Assembly: GCF_017939615.1 (NCBI RefSeq)
Contig: NZ_JAGKSR010000001.1
Span: 1,426,001 to 1,490,000, forward strand
DNA: 64,000 bases
Reading direction: 5' to 3'
DNA from: Microbacterium sp. BLY
Lineage (GTDB): Bacteria > Actinomycetota > Actinomycetes > Actinomycetales > Microbacteriaceae
Part shown: one piece after another, positions 1 to 8,002 of the stretch
Layout: each line of letters starts with the position of its first letter
How positions within the stretch are numbered: the first letter of the stretch is position 1
Made by a program: the position numbers and the translations under genes
Notes under the pieces: generated by a model
Told to the model about the DNA's origin: nothing
The model's input: only the letters and a program-made list of their open reading frames with translations
Database searches by the model: none

Positions 1-683
1 TCCCGACCATCGTGTCGCAGGCGACCGGCGGCTCGATCATCGGTGTGCTGTTTTTCGGGGCCCTCGTGTTCGCGGGCATCACCTCGATGATCTCGATCCT
101 GGAGGTGATCGTCGCGGCGCTGCAGGACAAGCTCGGCTGGGCGCGGGTGCGCACCACCCTCGTCGTCTCGATCCCGCTGGCGATCATCTCCGCCGCGCTG
201 TTCTCCACCACCACCGCGCTGTCGGTGCTCGACACCACCGACGCCTTCGTCAACGCTTTCGGCATCATGGCCGTCGCCCTCGTCGCGGTGATCGTGGTGG
301 CCTGGGTGCTGCACCGGCTGCCGCAGCTGCAGGAGCACCTGAACCGCCGGTCGAGCTTCCGAGTCGGTCTGCTGTGGCGCCTCCTCGTGGGCGTGCTGGC
401 CCCGCTCGTGCTCGGGTACCTGCTGGTCTCGGAGCTCCTGGCCAAGATCGCCGAGCCGTACAGCGGCTATCCCGGCTGGTTCCTCGGCGTCTTCGGCTGG
501 GGCATGGTCATCGCGCTGGTGATCGGGGGCGTGCTGCTGTCGCTCGTGCCGTGGAGCCGGCGATCGCGAGCGAAGGACGACGTCGGGTACGACGACTTCC
601 TCGATCAGGAGGACTACGACGCCGATCCGGAGACGACGAGCATCGCCGTCCCGGCCGCGCAGACGAAGGGAGCGGGAGCATGA
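1..683 (+). CDS. MetP-like methionine/alanine importer (NSS family), 3' part
   Basis: C-terminal part of a sodium-dependent transporter of the neurotransmitter:sodium symporter (SNF) family. The reading frame enters from the window edge, so the N-terminal half is missing. About 227 residues remain, with five or six hydrophobic helices, a GGSIIGVLFF/SMISILE segment typical of the later NSS helices, and a short charged acidic tail (around DDVGYDDFLDQEDYD). The stop codon overlaps the ATG of the next gene, which encodes a MetS-type small subunit. That pairing is the hallmark of the MetPS importer known from Corynebacterium glutamicum and is the main reason for the methionine/alanine call. Substrate is inferred from this context, not from residues. 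Confidence 0.8.
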   Translation, partial: PTIVSQATGGSIIGVLFFGALVFAGITSMISILEVIVAALQDKLGWARVRTTLVVSIPLAIISAALFSTTTALSVLDTTDAFVNAFGIMAVALVAVIVVAWVLHRLPQLQEHLNRRSSFRVGLLWRLLVGVLAPLVLGYLLVSELLAKIAEPYSGYPGWFLGVFGWGMVIALVIGGVLLSLVPWSRRSRAKDDVGYDDFLDQEDYDADPETTSIAVPAAQTKGAGA

Positions 684-814
684 CCACCACCGCGATCGTC
701 ATGATGATCATCGCCATGGTCACCGTGTGGGGCGGTCTCCTCGCCGCCGTGGTGAACCTCGCCCGGCACCCCGAGGTGGAGGACACGGAACCGGCGGTCC
801 CGGTCGAGCTCTGA
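680..814 (+). CDS. metS: MetS-like small subunit of methionine/alanine importer
   Basis: A 44-residue protein. It is one transmembrane helix (about residues 5-27, MMIIAMVTVWGGLLAAVVN) followed by a short acidic tail. This matches the MetS family (methionine and alanine importer small subunit), in which the small membrane peptide is needed for transport by the NSS protein MetP. The ATG overlaps the stop of the upstream transporter gene by four bases, so the two are translationally coupled. Family members are often missed because they are so short. Confidence 0.85.
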   Translation: MTTTAIVMMIIAMVTVWGGLLAAVVNLARHPEVEDTEPAVPVEL

Positions 815-898
815 CCGGTCGGCCGACCGCATCGGACCGGAACGATCGGGTGCGATCGGGGGCCGCGGCGACACGATGAGGGGGAAAGGAGGATCCCC

Positions 899-1762
899 GT
901 GATCGGCACGCTCAACGCCCTGGTCGACCTCGTGGACGCGGAAGGCGGACAGGAGATCGACATCGCCGCGTTCGCCCGCGCGCACGGCACCACCGAGTAC
1001 CACCTGCGCCGGATGTTCTCGGCCTTGGCCGGCATGTCGGTGACCGAGTACGTGCGCCGTCGCCGGATGACGCTCGCGGGCGCCGAGCTCGCCGCCGGGG
1101 CGCCGAGTCTGCTCGACGTGGCCGTCCGGCACGGCTACGGCTCGACCGAGGCTTTCGGCCGGGCGTTCCGCGCCGTGCACGGCATCGGACCGGCCGACGC
1201 GCGTCGACACGGGGGTCCTCTCCGCACACAACCCACGCTCCGGTTCCGCCTGAGCGTCGAAGGGAGTACCCCGATGGACGTCACCATCACCCGCCGTCCC
1301 GCGTTCGTCCTCGCCGGCCATGCCGCCGAGGTCCCGCTCATCCATGTCGGCGTCAATCCGCACATCCAGGAGCACATCGCCGGCATCCCGCCGGAGGAGC
1401 ACGCCCGCCTCAAGGCGCTCGGCGACGAGGAGCCCGCGGGCATCCTCGCCGTGACCGCCGACATCGACCCGGACGCCCCCGAGGGGACGCCGCTGACCTA
1501 CCTGCACGGCGTGGCCGTCCGCCAGGGGACGGCGGTCCCGGACGACCTCGACACCCTTCCCGTGGTCGAGGGAGCGTGGGCCGTGTTCGCCGCGAGCGGG
1601 CCCTTCCCCGAGACCCTGCAGGAGCTCTGGGCCGCCACCGCCACCGAATGGTTCCCCTCGAATCCGTGGCGGCTGCGCCCCGGACCCTCGATCGTCCGCT
1701 ACCGGGAGTTCACCGGCGACACGGCCTCCTGCGAGCTCTGGCTGCCGGTCGAGGAGGGCTGA
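899..1762 (+). CDS. AraC-family regulator with GyrI-like effector domain
   Basis: 287 residues with GTG start, preceded by AAAGGAGG at 887-894. Residues about 1-105 form an AraC/XylS double helix-turn-helix (EYHLRRMFSALAGMSVTEYV; LLDVAVRHGYGSTEAFGRAF). Residues about 125-287 form a GyrI-like small-molecule-binding (SRPBCC/AraC effector) domain, starting at MDVTITRRPAFVLAGHAAEV. This DNA-binding plus GyrI layout is that of SoxS/Rob-like regulators which sense small, often toxic, hydrophobic compounds. Its target is not evident. The next gene encodes a stand-alone GyrI-like protein, a plausible functional partner. A strong hairpin terminator follows directly. Confidence 0.88.
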   Translation: MIGTLNALVDLVDAEGGQEIDIAAFARAHGTTEYHLRRMFSALAGMSVTEYVRRRRMTLAGAELAAGAPSLLDVAVRHGYGSTEAFGRAFRAVHGIGPADARRHGGPLRTQPTLRFRLSVEGSTPMDVTITRRPAFVLAGHAAEVPLIHVGVNPHIQEHIAGIPPEEHARLKALGDEEPAGILAVTADIDPDAPEGTPLTYLHGVAVRQGTAVPDDLDTLPVVEGAWAVFAASGPFPETLQELWAATATEWFPSNPWRLRPGPSIVRYREFTGDTASCELWLPVEEG

Positions 1763-1765
1763 CGG

Positions 1766-1804
1766 CGACATCGGGTCGGGTCCTCCGGACTCGACCCGAT
1801 GTCG
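1766..1804 (+). terminator. Strong hairpin terminator after araC-type gene
   Basis: An 18-bp stem with a 3-base loop: left arm 1766-1783 (CGACATCGGGTCGGGTCC), right arm 1787-1804 (GGACTCGACCCGATGTCG), one G-T pair. It lies four bases after the upstream stop codon. There is no U-tract, as is common in actinobacteria. Confidence 0.8.
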
Positions 1805-1856
1805 GTGCCCGGTGGCACACTGAGCGAACCGGCGGATGAACGCGAGAGGCAGACCC

Positions 1857-2492
1857 ATGGCGGCGATCGATCCCAAGAGGACACTCGACGCGTACCAGGC
1901 GAAACGAGGGGCCTTCCGCACCCTCGAGGTGCCGCCGCTGACGTATCTCATGGTCGACGGCGCCGGCGACCCGAACACCGCTCCTGCGTTCTCCGACGCG
2001 GTCGCGGCGCTCTACCCCCTGGCGTACACCCTGAAGTTCACCACCAGGGCCGAGCTCGGGATCGATCAGGTCGTCATGCCCCTGGAAGGGCTCTGGCATG
2101 CCCCCGACATGGCCTCGTTCACCACCCGACGGGACAAGTCGACGTGGCTCTGGACGCTCATGATCATGGTCGGGGATCACGTGACCCCTGCCTTCTTCGA
2201 CCGCGCCGTCGAGACGGTCGCAGCCAAGGCCGCGAAGAAGGGGGAGGAGCTTGCCGCCCTGACGGCGGTCCGCCGGGAGGTGCTCGACGAGGGCCTGTGC
2301 GTGCAGACGCTGCACGTCGGACCGTTCGACGATGAGGGTCCCGTGCTGGAAGAGCTGCACGAGCGCTTCGTCCCGGAGCACGGACTGCGGATGCGCGGGC
2401 GACATCACGAGATCTACCTCAGCGACCGCCGTCGGACGGCCCCGGAGAAGCTGCGCACCATTCTGCGCCAGCCGGTGGAACGGATCGCCTGA
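1857..2492 (+). CDS. GyrI-like small-molecule-binding protein
   Basis: 211 residues. It resembles the stand-alone GyrI-like small-molecule-binding domain proteins (beginning AAIDPKRTLDAY, followed by LTYLMVDGAGDPN, WTLMIMVGDHVT and LHVGPFDDEGPVLEELHERF). These proteins have the Rob/BmrR effector fold without a DNA-binding domain. Some members hydrolyse or sequester toxic electrophiles. An in-frame ATG exists at 1836, but GAGAGG at 1842-1847 sits well for the ATG at 1857, and family members start close to the IDPK motif, so 1857 is preferred. It may work with the preceding AraC/GyrI regulator. Confidence 0.78.
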   Translation: MAAIDPKRTLDAYQAKRGAFRTLEVPPLTYLMVDGAGDPNTAPAFSDAVAALYPLAYTLKFTTRAELGIDQVVMPLEGLWHAPDMASFTTRRDKSTWLWTLMIMVGDHVTPAFFDRAVETVAAKAAKKGEELAALTAVRREVLDEGLCVQTLHVGPFDDEGPVLEELHERFVPEHGLRMRGRHHEIYLSDRRRTAPEKLRTILRQPVERIA

Positions 2493-2550
2493 GCGCTGGC
2501 GCACCGTGCGCGCGGAAAGCAACCCCCTGATCGGGAATGCGCGCGGCGGA

Positions 2551-2556
2551 TACCCT
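2551..2556 (+). promoter_or_regulatory. Probable -10 element of a leaderless transcript
   Basis: TACCCT, six bases before the ATG at 2563, with no Shine-Dalgarno sequence between. The position suggests transcription starts at the start codon. Confidence 0.4.
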
Positions 2557-2562
2557 TCGAGC

Positions 2563-3366
2563 ATGAGCAGCGTCAAGCACGCGGCGCGGGTGGCGAAAGA
2601 CTCGACCGCGTTCCGCCGGACCGCCCGCGCGGGTTTCGTGGTCCTCGGCATCATCCACATCATCATCGGCGCGATCGCCATCACGATCGCCGCGGGCGGG
2701 TCGGGGGACGCCGACCAGGACGGCGCGATGGAGCAGGTGCGCAACAACCCGATCGGCGGGCTGCTGCTGCTCGCGATCGCCGTCGGGCTCCTCGCGCTCG
2801 CGGTGTGGCAGGTGGCGAGCGGCTTCCTCGCCGCCGACCCGGCCGAGACGAAGAAGTGGGGCAAGCGGCTCAAGCTCTTCGGCATCTCCGGTACCTACCT
2901 CGTGATCGCCGGTCTGGCGCTGGTCTACGCCGTCGGTGGGAGGGCGGAGTCCTCCGACGCCTCGAAGACCCTGAGCCAGGTGGTCCTCGCCGCACCCGGC
3001 GGGGTGGCGCTGCTCGTGGTGATCGGTCTCAGCGTCATCGGTGTCGGCATCGGCTTCATCATCGGCGGGATCATGCGCTCCTTCCGCAAGCTCATCGACG
3101 TGCCGACCGGAGCCGCCCGCGCCGGCGTGATGGCGCTCGGCATCGTGGGCTACATCGGCAAGGGCATCGCGGTGGGCGTGACGGGCGTGCTGTTCGTGGT
3201 CGCCGCCGTGACGCAGGATCCGGAGAAGGCCGCGGGTCTCGATGCCGCTCTGCACAGCCTGCTCTCCCTGCCGTTCGGCCGTTTCATCCTCGGGGCGGTC
3301 GGCGTCGGCTTCGCGCTGTACGGCGCCTTCTGCATCGCGCGGGCCCGCCTCGCCCGCATGTCCTAG
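2563..3366 (+). CDS. DUF1206 integral membrane protein
   Basis: 267 residues with six predicted transmembrane helices arranged as three repeats of a two-helix unit, the layout of the DUF1206 family. Each repeat begins with a phenylalanine/alanine-rich amphipathic segment (ARAGFVVLGIIHIIIGAIAI; KLFGISGTYLVIAGLALVYA; ARAGVMALGIVGYIGKGIAV). The family is widespread in actinobacteria and cyanobacteria and has no established function. The ATG at 2563 is chosen because it follows a -10-like TACCCT by six bases and the protein begins with the conserved region soon after. It is a single-gene unit, with no partners visible. Confidence 0.85.
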   Translation: MSSVKHAARVAKDSTAFRRTARAGFVVLGIIHIIIGAIAITIAAGGSGDADQDGAMEQVRNNPIGGLLLLAIAVGLLALAVWQVASGFLAADPAETKKWGKRLKLFGISGTYLVIAGLALVYAVGGRAESSDASKTLSQVVLAAPGGVALLVVIGLSVIGVGIGFIIGGIMRSFRKLIDVPTGAARAGVMALGIVGYIGKGIAVGVTGVLFVVAAVTQDPEKAAGLDAALHSLLSLPFGRFILGAVGVGFALYGAFCIARARLARMS

Positions 3367-3507
3367 CCCCTCCCGCGCACGACTTCGGAGATCGCCCGCC
3401 GACGCGCCGTCCCGCGGCCGTACGGCCCGGGGAGTCTCGTCCCGCCTCCGAAGCTGTGCTCGCCCGGAGCCGGACCCCGGTCGCCCGGAAGATGGGAGAC
3501 TGGAACG

Positions 3508-4815
3508 ATGAGCGCTTCTCCCGGAGTCGACGTGATCACCCCGCTGACCGAGACCGAGGTGCAGCGGATCCGTGAGGACTTCCCGATCCTGCACGCCCGC
3601 GTCAACGGGCACCCTCTCGCGTACCTCGACTCGGGGGCGACGTCACAGCGCCCGGCGTCGGTGCTCGACGCCGAACGGCGCTTCGCGACGACCATGAACG
3701 CGGCGGTCCACCGGGGCGCCCACACGCTGGCCGCCGAGGCGACCGAGCTCTTCGAGGACGCCCGCAGCACCCTCGCCCGGTTCGTGGGGGCCGATGACGA
3801 AGAGATCGTCTGGACCTCGAACGCCACCGAAGCCGTGAACCTCGTCGCCTACGCGCTCTCCAACGCCTCGCTCGGCCGGGGCGGAGCCGCCGCCGAACGA
3901 CTGCGGCTCCGCGAGGGCGACGAGATCGTCACCACCGAGATGGAGCATCACGCCAACCTCATCCCGTGGCAGGAGCTCGCGGCCCGCACGGGTGCCACGC
4001 TCCGCGTCATCCCCCTCGACGATGACGGCGCGCTCCGTCTCGACGTGGCCGCGGAGCTCATCTCCGAGCGCACTGGCCTGGTCGCCTTCACCCACGTCTC
4101 GAACGTGCTCGGCGTGATCAATCCCGTCGAGGACCTCGTCGCGCTCGCCCGCGAGGTGGGCGCGCTCACGCTGCTCGACGCCTGTCAGTCCGCGCCGCAC
4201 CTGCCGCTGGACGTGCACGACCTCGGCGTGGACTTCGCGGTCCTGTCCGGCCACAAGATGCTCGGGCCGACCGGGATCGGCGCCCTGTACGGCCGGCGCG
4301 AGGTCCTCTCCGCGATGCCGCCGTTCCTGACCGGTGGCTCCATGATCACCACGGTCACCACGACCGAGGCCGAGTACCTCCCCCCGCCCCAGCGCTTCGA
4401 GGCCGGGACGCAGCGGGTCTCGCAGGCGATCGCGCTCGCCGCCGCCGTCGATTACCTCTCCGGAGTGGGCATGGAGCGCATCGCGGCGCACGAGGCCGCG
4501 TTCGGGCGCCGTCTCGTCGACGGGCTGAGCGCGATCGACGGCGTCCGAGTCCTCGGGGCGGGGATCGCGCTGCCGCGGGTGGGGCTCGCGAGCTTCGACG
4601 TCGCCGGCATCCACTCGCACGATGTCGGACAGTTCCTCGACGACCAGGGCATCGCGGTCCGGGTCGGGCACCACTGCGCGCAGCCCCTGCATCGCCGGCT
4701 GGGGGTGACCTCGTCGACCAGGGCGAGCACCTATCTGTACACGACCGTGTCCGAGGTGGACGCGGCCATCGACGCGGTCGCCGGGGCGATCGCCTTCTTC
4801 CGGAGGGGCGCATGA
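3508..4815 (+). CDS. sufS: SufS-type cysteine desulfurase
   Basis: 435 residues, PLP-dependent group II cysteine desulfurase, which takes sulfur from L-cysteine for Fe-S cluster assembly. The PLP lysine is K250 in SGHKMLGPTG. The catalytic persulfide cysteine is C390 in VRVGHHCAQPLHRR, followed by the RASTYLYTT segment. It overlaps by four bases with sufU, its dedicated sulfur acceptor in Gram-positive bacteria. The rest of the suf machinery (sufBCD) is not in this window. The ATG lies six bases after a GAGACT hexamer, so the transcript may be leaderless. Confidence 0.95.
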   Translation: MSASPGVDVITPLTETEVQRIREDFPILHARVNGHPLAYLDSGATSQRPASVLDAERRFATTMNAAVHRGAHTLAAEATELFEDARSTLARFVGADDEEIVWTSNATEAVNLVAYALSNASLGRGGAAAERLRLREGDEIVTTEMEHHANLIPWQELAARTGATLRVIPLDDDGALRLDVAAELISERTGLVAFTHVSNVLGVINPVEDLVALAREVGALTLLDACQSAPHLPLDVHDLGVDFAVLSGHKMLGPTGIGALYGRREVLSAMPPFLTGGSMITTVTTTEAEYLPPPQRFEAGTQRVSQAIALAAAVDYLSGVGMERIAAHEAAFGRRLVDGLSAIDGVRVLGAGIALPRVGLASFDVAGIHSHDVGQFLDDQGIAVRVGHHCAQPLHRRLGVTSSTRASTYLYTTVSEVDAAIDAVAGAIAFFRRGA

Positions 4816-5246
4816 GCGACCTGCAGAACCTGTACCAGGAGCTGATCCTGGACCACTCGCGCACGCCGCACGGGTTCGGTCTCCGCGAGGAGATCCCGGC
4901 GCAGTCGCACCAGCTCAACCCCACCTGTGGGGACGAGGTCACCCTGCAGGTGCATCGCGGTCCGGATGGCGGTGTCGAGGCGATCGCCTGGGAAGGGCAC
5001 GGCTGCGCGATCTCGCAGGCGTCCGCCTCCCTCCTGGCCGAGCTCGCCGAGGGACTCACGGTGGAGGAGCTCGAGATGCGCATCGCTGCGTTCCGGGAGG
5101 CGATGCGCTCCCGCGGCCGGATCGAACCCGACGAGGAGCTCCTCGGCGATGCCGCAGCGCTCGGCGGGGTGTCGCGGTACGTGGCCCGCGTGAAGTGCGC
5201 CATGCTCGCCTGGGTGGCGGCCGAGGACGCGCTCACGCGCCTCTGA
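4812..5246 (+). CDS. sufU: SufU zinc-dependent sulfurtransferase
   Basis: 144 residues. The three cysteines and aspartate of SufU are present: C39-G-D41 (NPTCGDE), C65 (GHGCAISQAS) and C129 (RVKCAMLAW). In SufU these bind zinc and accept the persulfide from SufS by ligand exchange. The protein has the extra SufU insertion (about residues 83-105) that separates it from IscU scaffolds. It is translationally coupled to sufS by an ATGA overlap. Confidence 0.95.
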   Translation: MSDLQNLYQELILDHSRTPHGFGLREEIPAQSHQLNPTCGDEVTLQVHRGPDGGVEAIAWEGHGCAISQASASLLAELAEGLTVEELEMRIAAFREAMRSRGRIEPDEELLGDAAALGGVSRYVARVKCAMLAWVAAEDALTRL

Positions 5247-5247
5247 C

Positions 5248-5288
5248 CGCGAGGCTTCGCGCAGCTCCCCGCCGGGAATAGCCTCGCG
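5248..5288 (+). terminator. Inverted repeat after sufU
   Basis: Arms CGCGAGGCT (5248-5256) and AGCCTCGCG (5280-5288), 9 bp perfect, 23-base loop, starting one base after the sufU stop codon. Probable terminator. Confidence 0.5.
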
Positions 5289-5308
5289 CCGCAGACGTTG
5301 GGGCGAGC

Positions 5309-5950
5309 ATGACAACTCTCGGAATCATCGGAGCAGGCAACATCGGCAGCCAGATCGCCCGGGTGGCGGTGGCGAACGGCTATGACGTGGTGATCGCGAA
5401 CTCGCGAGGACCGGAGACGCTCGCCGACCTCGTCGCCGAGCTCGGGCCGAAGGCCCGGGCGGCGACCGCGGAAGAGGCGGCCGCCGCCGCGGACGTCGCC
5501 GTGGTGACCGTGCCGCTGCACGCGATCGATCGGCTCCCGGCCGCACAGCTCGCCGGGAAGATCGTGCTCGACACGAACAACTACTACTTCGAGCGCGACG
5601 GGCACATCGAGGCACTGGACAAGGGCGAGACCACGACGTCCGAGCTCGTGCAGGCGCAGCTGCCCACGTCGAAGATCGCCAAGGCCTTCAACCACATCTA
5701 CGCCGCGGACATCACGACGGACGGCGCTCCGGCCGGTGCCCCGAACCGGCGGGCCCTGGCCACGGCCGGCGACGACGCGGACGCGGTGGCGTTCGTGACG
5801 CGCTTCTATGACGAGGCCGGTTTCGACACGGTCAACGTCGGTCCGCTCAGCGAGTCCTGGCGCGTCGAGCGCGACCGCCCGGCCTATGTCGTGCGCCAGA
5901 ACGCCGAGGAGCTCACCGCGAACCTCGCACGCGCGAACCGGCGTCCCTGA
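5309..5950 (+). CDS. NADPH-dependent F420 reductase-like Rossmann protein
   Basis: 213 residues. The N-terminal nucleotide-binding motif is GIIGAGNIGSQIARVAVANG with IANSRGPETL directly after, a pattern seen in NADP-binding F420-reductase-like (NpdG/FNO) and related proteins. AKAFNHIYAADI and the C-terminal FYDEAGFDTVNVGPLSES segment also fit that family. Many actinobacterial members are annotated as NADPH-dependent F420 reductase although F420 use is not shown. No F420 genes are nearby, so it may act on another substrate. It stands alone between sufSU and a GntR gene. Confidence 0.72.
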   Translation: MTTLGIIGAGNIGSQIARVAVANGYDVVIANSRGPETLADLVAELGPKARAATAEEAAAAADVAVVTVPLHAIDRLPAAQLAGKIVLDTNNYYFERDGHIEALDKGETTTSELVQAQLPTSKIAKAFNHIYAADITTDGAPAGAPNRRALATAGDDADAVAFVTRFYDEAGFDTVNVGPLSESWRVERDRPAYVVRQNAEELTANLARANRRP

Positions 5951-5971
5951 GGCCCCGCACTTCCGCCCGGT

Positions 5972-5999
5972 CTGGGATACCAAAGTTGGCCGATCCCAG
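5972..5999. promoter_or_regulatory. Inverted repeat, candidate GntR operator
   Basis: Perfect 7-bp arms CTGGGAT (5972-5978) and ATCCCAG (5993-5999), 14-base spacer, 23 bases before the GntR gene and overlapping the expected -35 region (TTGGCC at 5986). A -10-like GACAAT is at 6010-6015. The position fits autoregulation. Confidence 0.45.
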
Positions 6000-6021
6000 G
6001 CCGGGATGCGACAATGCCCAG

Positions 6022-6681
6022 ATGGCGGGGGCTATAGGGGCGAGCGGGGAACTCGAGTCGGTCAGGGTCACGAGGATCCTCCGGGACGACATCGTGCTCG
6101 GTCGGCGCGCTCCCGGGTCGCGGCTCGTGGAGCGGGACATCGCCGCCGAGCTGCACGTGTCCCGTCTGCCGGTGCGCGAGGCCATCCGCACCCTCGTCGC
6201 GGAGGGCGTGGTGGTGGCACGTCCGCGCACCTGGGCCGTGGTCCGGGAGTTCACGCATGACGACATCCGCAACTTCGCGGAGGTGCGGGAAGCGATCGAG
6301 ACGCTCATCTTCGTGTTCGCCGCCGAGCGGCACGATGCGGCGGGGCTCGCGCGGCTGCGGGCGACGTACGAGCGCGAGCTCGTCGCGGCTCGATCCGGGG
6401 ACGGCGAGGCGGCGCGCAGCGCGGCGGCCGCGTTCCACGAGGTGGCCGTCGACCTCGCGGGCAACGAGATGCTGGGCGAGCTGATCTCGGTGTTCCTCAC
6501 GCGGTTGCGCTGGCTGTTCGGTCAGCACGACGATCTGGAGGCGATGGCGGAGGAGCACCGGGTCATCCTCGATGCCGTCGCTGCGCGGGACGTCGCGACG
6601 CTGCGCCGGATCGTCCCGCTGCATCTGGCCAGTGGCCAGGCCGCGGCCGAGAACCGGCTGGCGCGCAGCGCCGGGCGCTGA
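6022..6681 (+). CDS. GntR-family (FadR-type) transcriptional regulator
   Basis: 219 residues. The N-terminal winged helix-turn-helix of GntR regulators covers about residues 10-75 (LRDDIVLGRRAPGSRLVERD, ELHVSRLPVREAIRTLVAEG). The C-terminal FCD-type all-helical effector domain covers about residues 85-210 (FAEVREAIETLIFVFAAERH, AFHEVAVDLAGNEML, EEHRVILDAVAARD). FCD domains often bind carboxylic acids with a metal. The ATG at 6022 follows GACAAT by six bases. A TTG at 5986 is in frame but overlaps the inverted repeat. No target genes are adjacent in the same direction. Confidence 0.85.
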   Translation: MAGAIGASGELESVRVTRILRDDIVLGRRAPGSRLVERDIAAELHVSRLPVREAIRTLVAEGVVVARPRTWAVVREFTHDDIRNFAEVREAIETLIFVFAAERHDAAGLARLRATYERELVAARSGDGEAARSAAAAFHEVAVDLAGNEMLGELISVFLTRLRWLFGQHDDLEAMAEEHRVILDAVAARDVATLRRIVPLHLASGQAAAENRLARSAGR

Positions 6682-6782
6682 CGCGAGGCGCCCGCCAAGA
6701 CGACCCCGGCGCGCGGCGCTCCGGTTGTATCCTTGTCCGGTCGGAGTCGGTCCGGTCTGTTCGCGTTGTCCTGGGGAGCGAG

Positions 6783-7028
6783 ATGCGAAGTCTTGCTGTC
6801 GTCGTCGGGGGGATCCTCCTGCTCGGTGGCGCCGCCCTCGTCGTGGTGGCCGACCAGCAGCGGGCCGCCGACCTCGCGGCGGTGAAGGCCGAGATCGCCC
6901 GGATCGAGCTGGTGCTCGAGGAGTCGCAGAGCGACAACCTCGCCCTGGCCGAGCGGCTCACCGACCTCCGCTCCCGGATCGCCGAGCAGGACGCCGAGCT
7001 GTCCGACACGACGGGCTTCCTGAAGTGA
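6783..7028 (+). CDS. Small membrane-anchored coiled-coil protein
   Basis: 81 residues. An N-terminal hydrophobic segment (about residues 3-23) could be a membrane anchor or uncleaved signal. It is followed by a charged heptad-rich helix (about 27-75, with VKAEIARIELVLEE and LAERLTDLRSRIAEQDAEL) that should form a coiled coil. I do not recognise the family. The stop codon overlaps the start of the downstream secreted protein by one base (TGATG), so the two are co-translated and probably act together at the cell surface. GGGGAGCG precedes the start. Confidence 0.65.
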   Translation: MRSLAVVVGGILLLGGAALVVVADQQRAADLAAVKAEIARIELVLEESQSDNLALAERLTDLRSRIAEQDAELSDTTGFLK

Positions 7029-7888
7029 TGCGTCGCGCGCTGGCGGTGGTGGTGGCGGCGGCCGTGCTGCTCGCGGCATCCGTGACCGCGCGGGCGGAGG
7101 GGCTGGAGCACGAGCGCGCGGAGGCGCTGGCGGAGCTCGCCGTCGTCGCGGCCCGCTCCCAGGACGCCGCGCAGCGCACCGATCATCTGTCGGGTGCGAT
7201 CGCGCAGGCCGAGCAGGACACGGCCGATCGGGCGGCGGTCCTGGCGGTGCGGCCCGCTTTCCTGAACGAGCTGTCGACCCTGGCCGCGGCGCTCCGGAAC
7301 GCGGACGGCAAGGTCGACACGGCGGTGCAGCTCGCATCGGCGCGTTCGGCACAGGAGACGGTGCGCGCCGAGCGCACGGACCCGGACACGGTGGTCGCGG
7401 CGACGGCGACCCTGCGCGCGCTCACGCAGAAGGTCGGCACCGAGGTCGCCGGTTGGCAGGCCGCGCAGACGGCCGGCCCCGGCGGTCCTCCGTGGTCGTC
7501 GAGCGGGCCCGACGGGTACGCGCGCGTGCGGGCGGCCCTGGACCGGGTGGGCGGGGGTGGCGTCGGGCTGTACGAGTCGTCGTCGTGCGCGGGCGGCACG
7601 GCTCCCGCGTGCGCCAACAGCAACGGCTACATCAAGTACCGCGCCGACATCGCGGGATGGAGCGAGGGGCGGCTGAACTGGGCGATGGCACACGAGCTCG
7701 CCCACATCTACCAGTTCCGCGTCTGGCGCACCCTGACCTCGTCGAACGCGTACGCCGCGATGTTCGGCGGCGACCCGGAGTTCCTCGCGAACTGCATGGC
7801 GGTCGTCCGGGGGTTCCCCGGCTCGGTGGGCTGCTCGGGGGAGCAGCAGACGTGGGCGTCGGGGATCTGGGTGGGCGTCGTCGGCTGA
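7028..7888 (+). CDS. Secreted protein with HExxH zinc-protease-like motif
   Basis: 286 residues. The signal peptide is clear (RR then a hydrophobic run, A-R-A at about residues 20-23). Residues 25-145 are alanine-rich and helical. Residues 160-286 form a compact domain with HELAH at 222-226 (MAHELAHIYQF), the zinc-binding HExxH signature. E251 in GDPEFLANC lies 25 residues after the second histidine, where a gluzincin third ligand could be. Four cysteines (187, 195 and two later) could form disulfides. No named peptidase family is recognised. It is coupled to the small coiled-coil gene upstream. Confidence 0.65.
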   Translation: MRRALAVVVAAAVLLAASVTARAEGLEHERAEALAELAVVAARSQDAAQRTDHLSGAIAQAEQDTADRAAVLAVRPAFLNELSTLAAALRNADGKVDTAVQLASARSAQETVRAERTDPDTVVAATATLRALTQKVGTEVAGWQAAQTAGPGGPPWSSSGPDGYARVRAALDRVGGGGVGLYESSSCAGGTAPACANSNGYIKYRADIAGWSEGRLNWAMAHELAHIYQFRVWRTLTSSNAYAAMFGGDPEFLANCMAVVRGFPGSVGCSGEQQTWASGIWVGVVG

Positions 7889-8002
7889 CCGCGAGCCGCC
7901 GCCACTCGCGGATGTCGGAGGTCTGCGAGATGCTGATCGGGAGCCGTTCCGGCCGAGACTGCGCGGCACCGATACCGGTACGCTCGAAAGGAGGAGGTGC
8001 CG

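Noticed and set aside
614..1978. Long open frame on the minus strand, about 450 codons
   Set aside because: Antisense to the araC-type gene; low-complexity Arg/Gly/Asp-rich product, no ribosome site. Such frames are common opposite GC-rich genes and many others of this kind were left out.
3366..3507. Inverted CTTCGGAG/CTCCGAAG pair between DUF1206 and sufS
   Set aside because: Arms are only 8 bp and about 60 bases apart; no clear role, so not listed as a feature.
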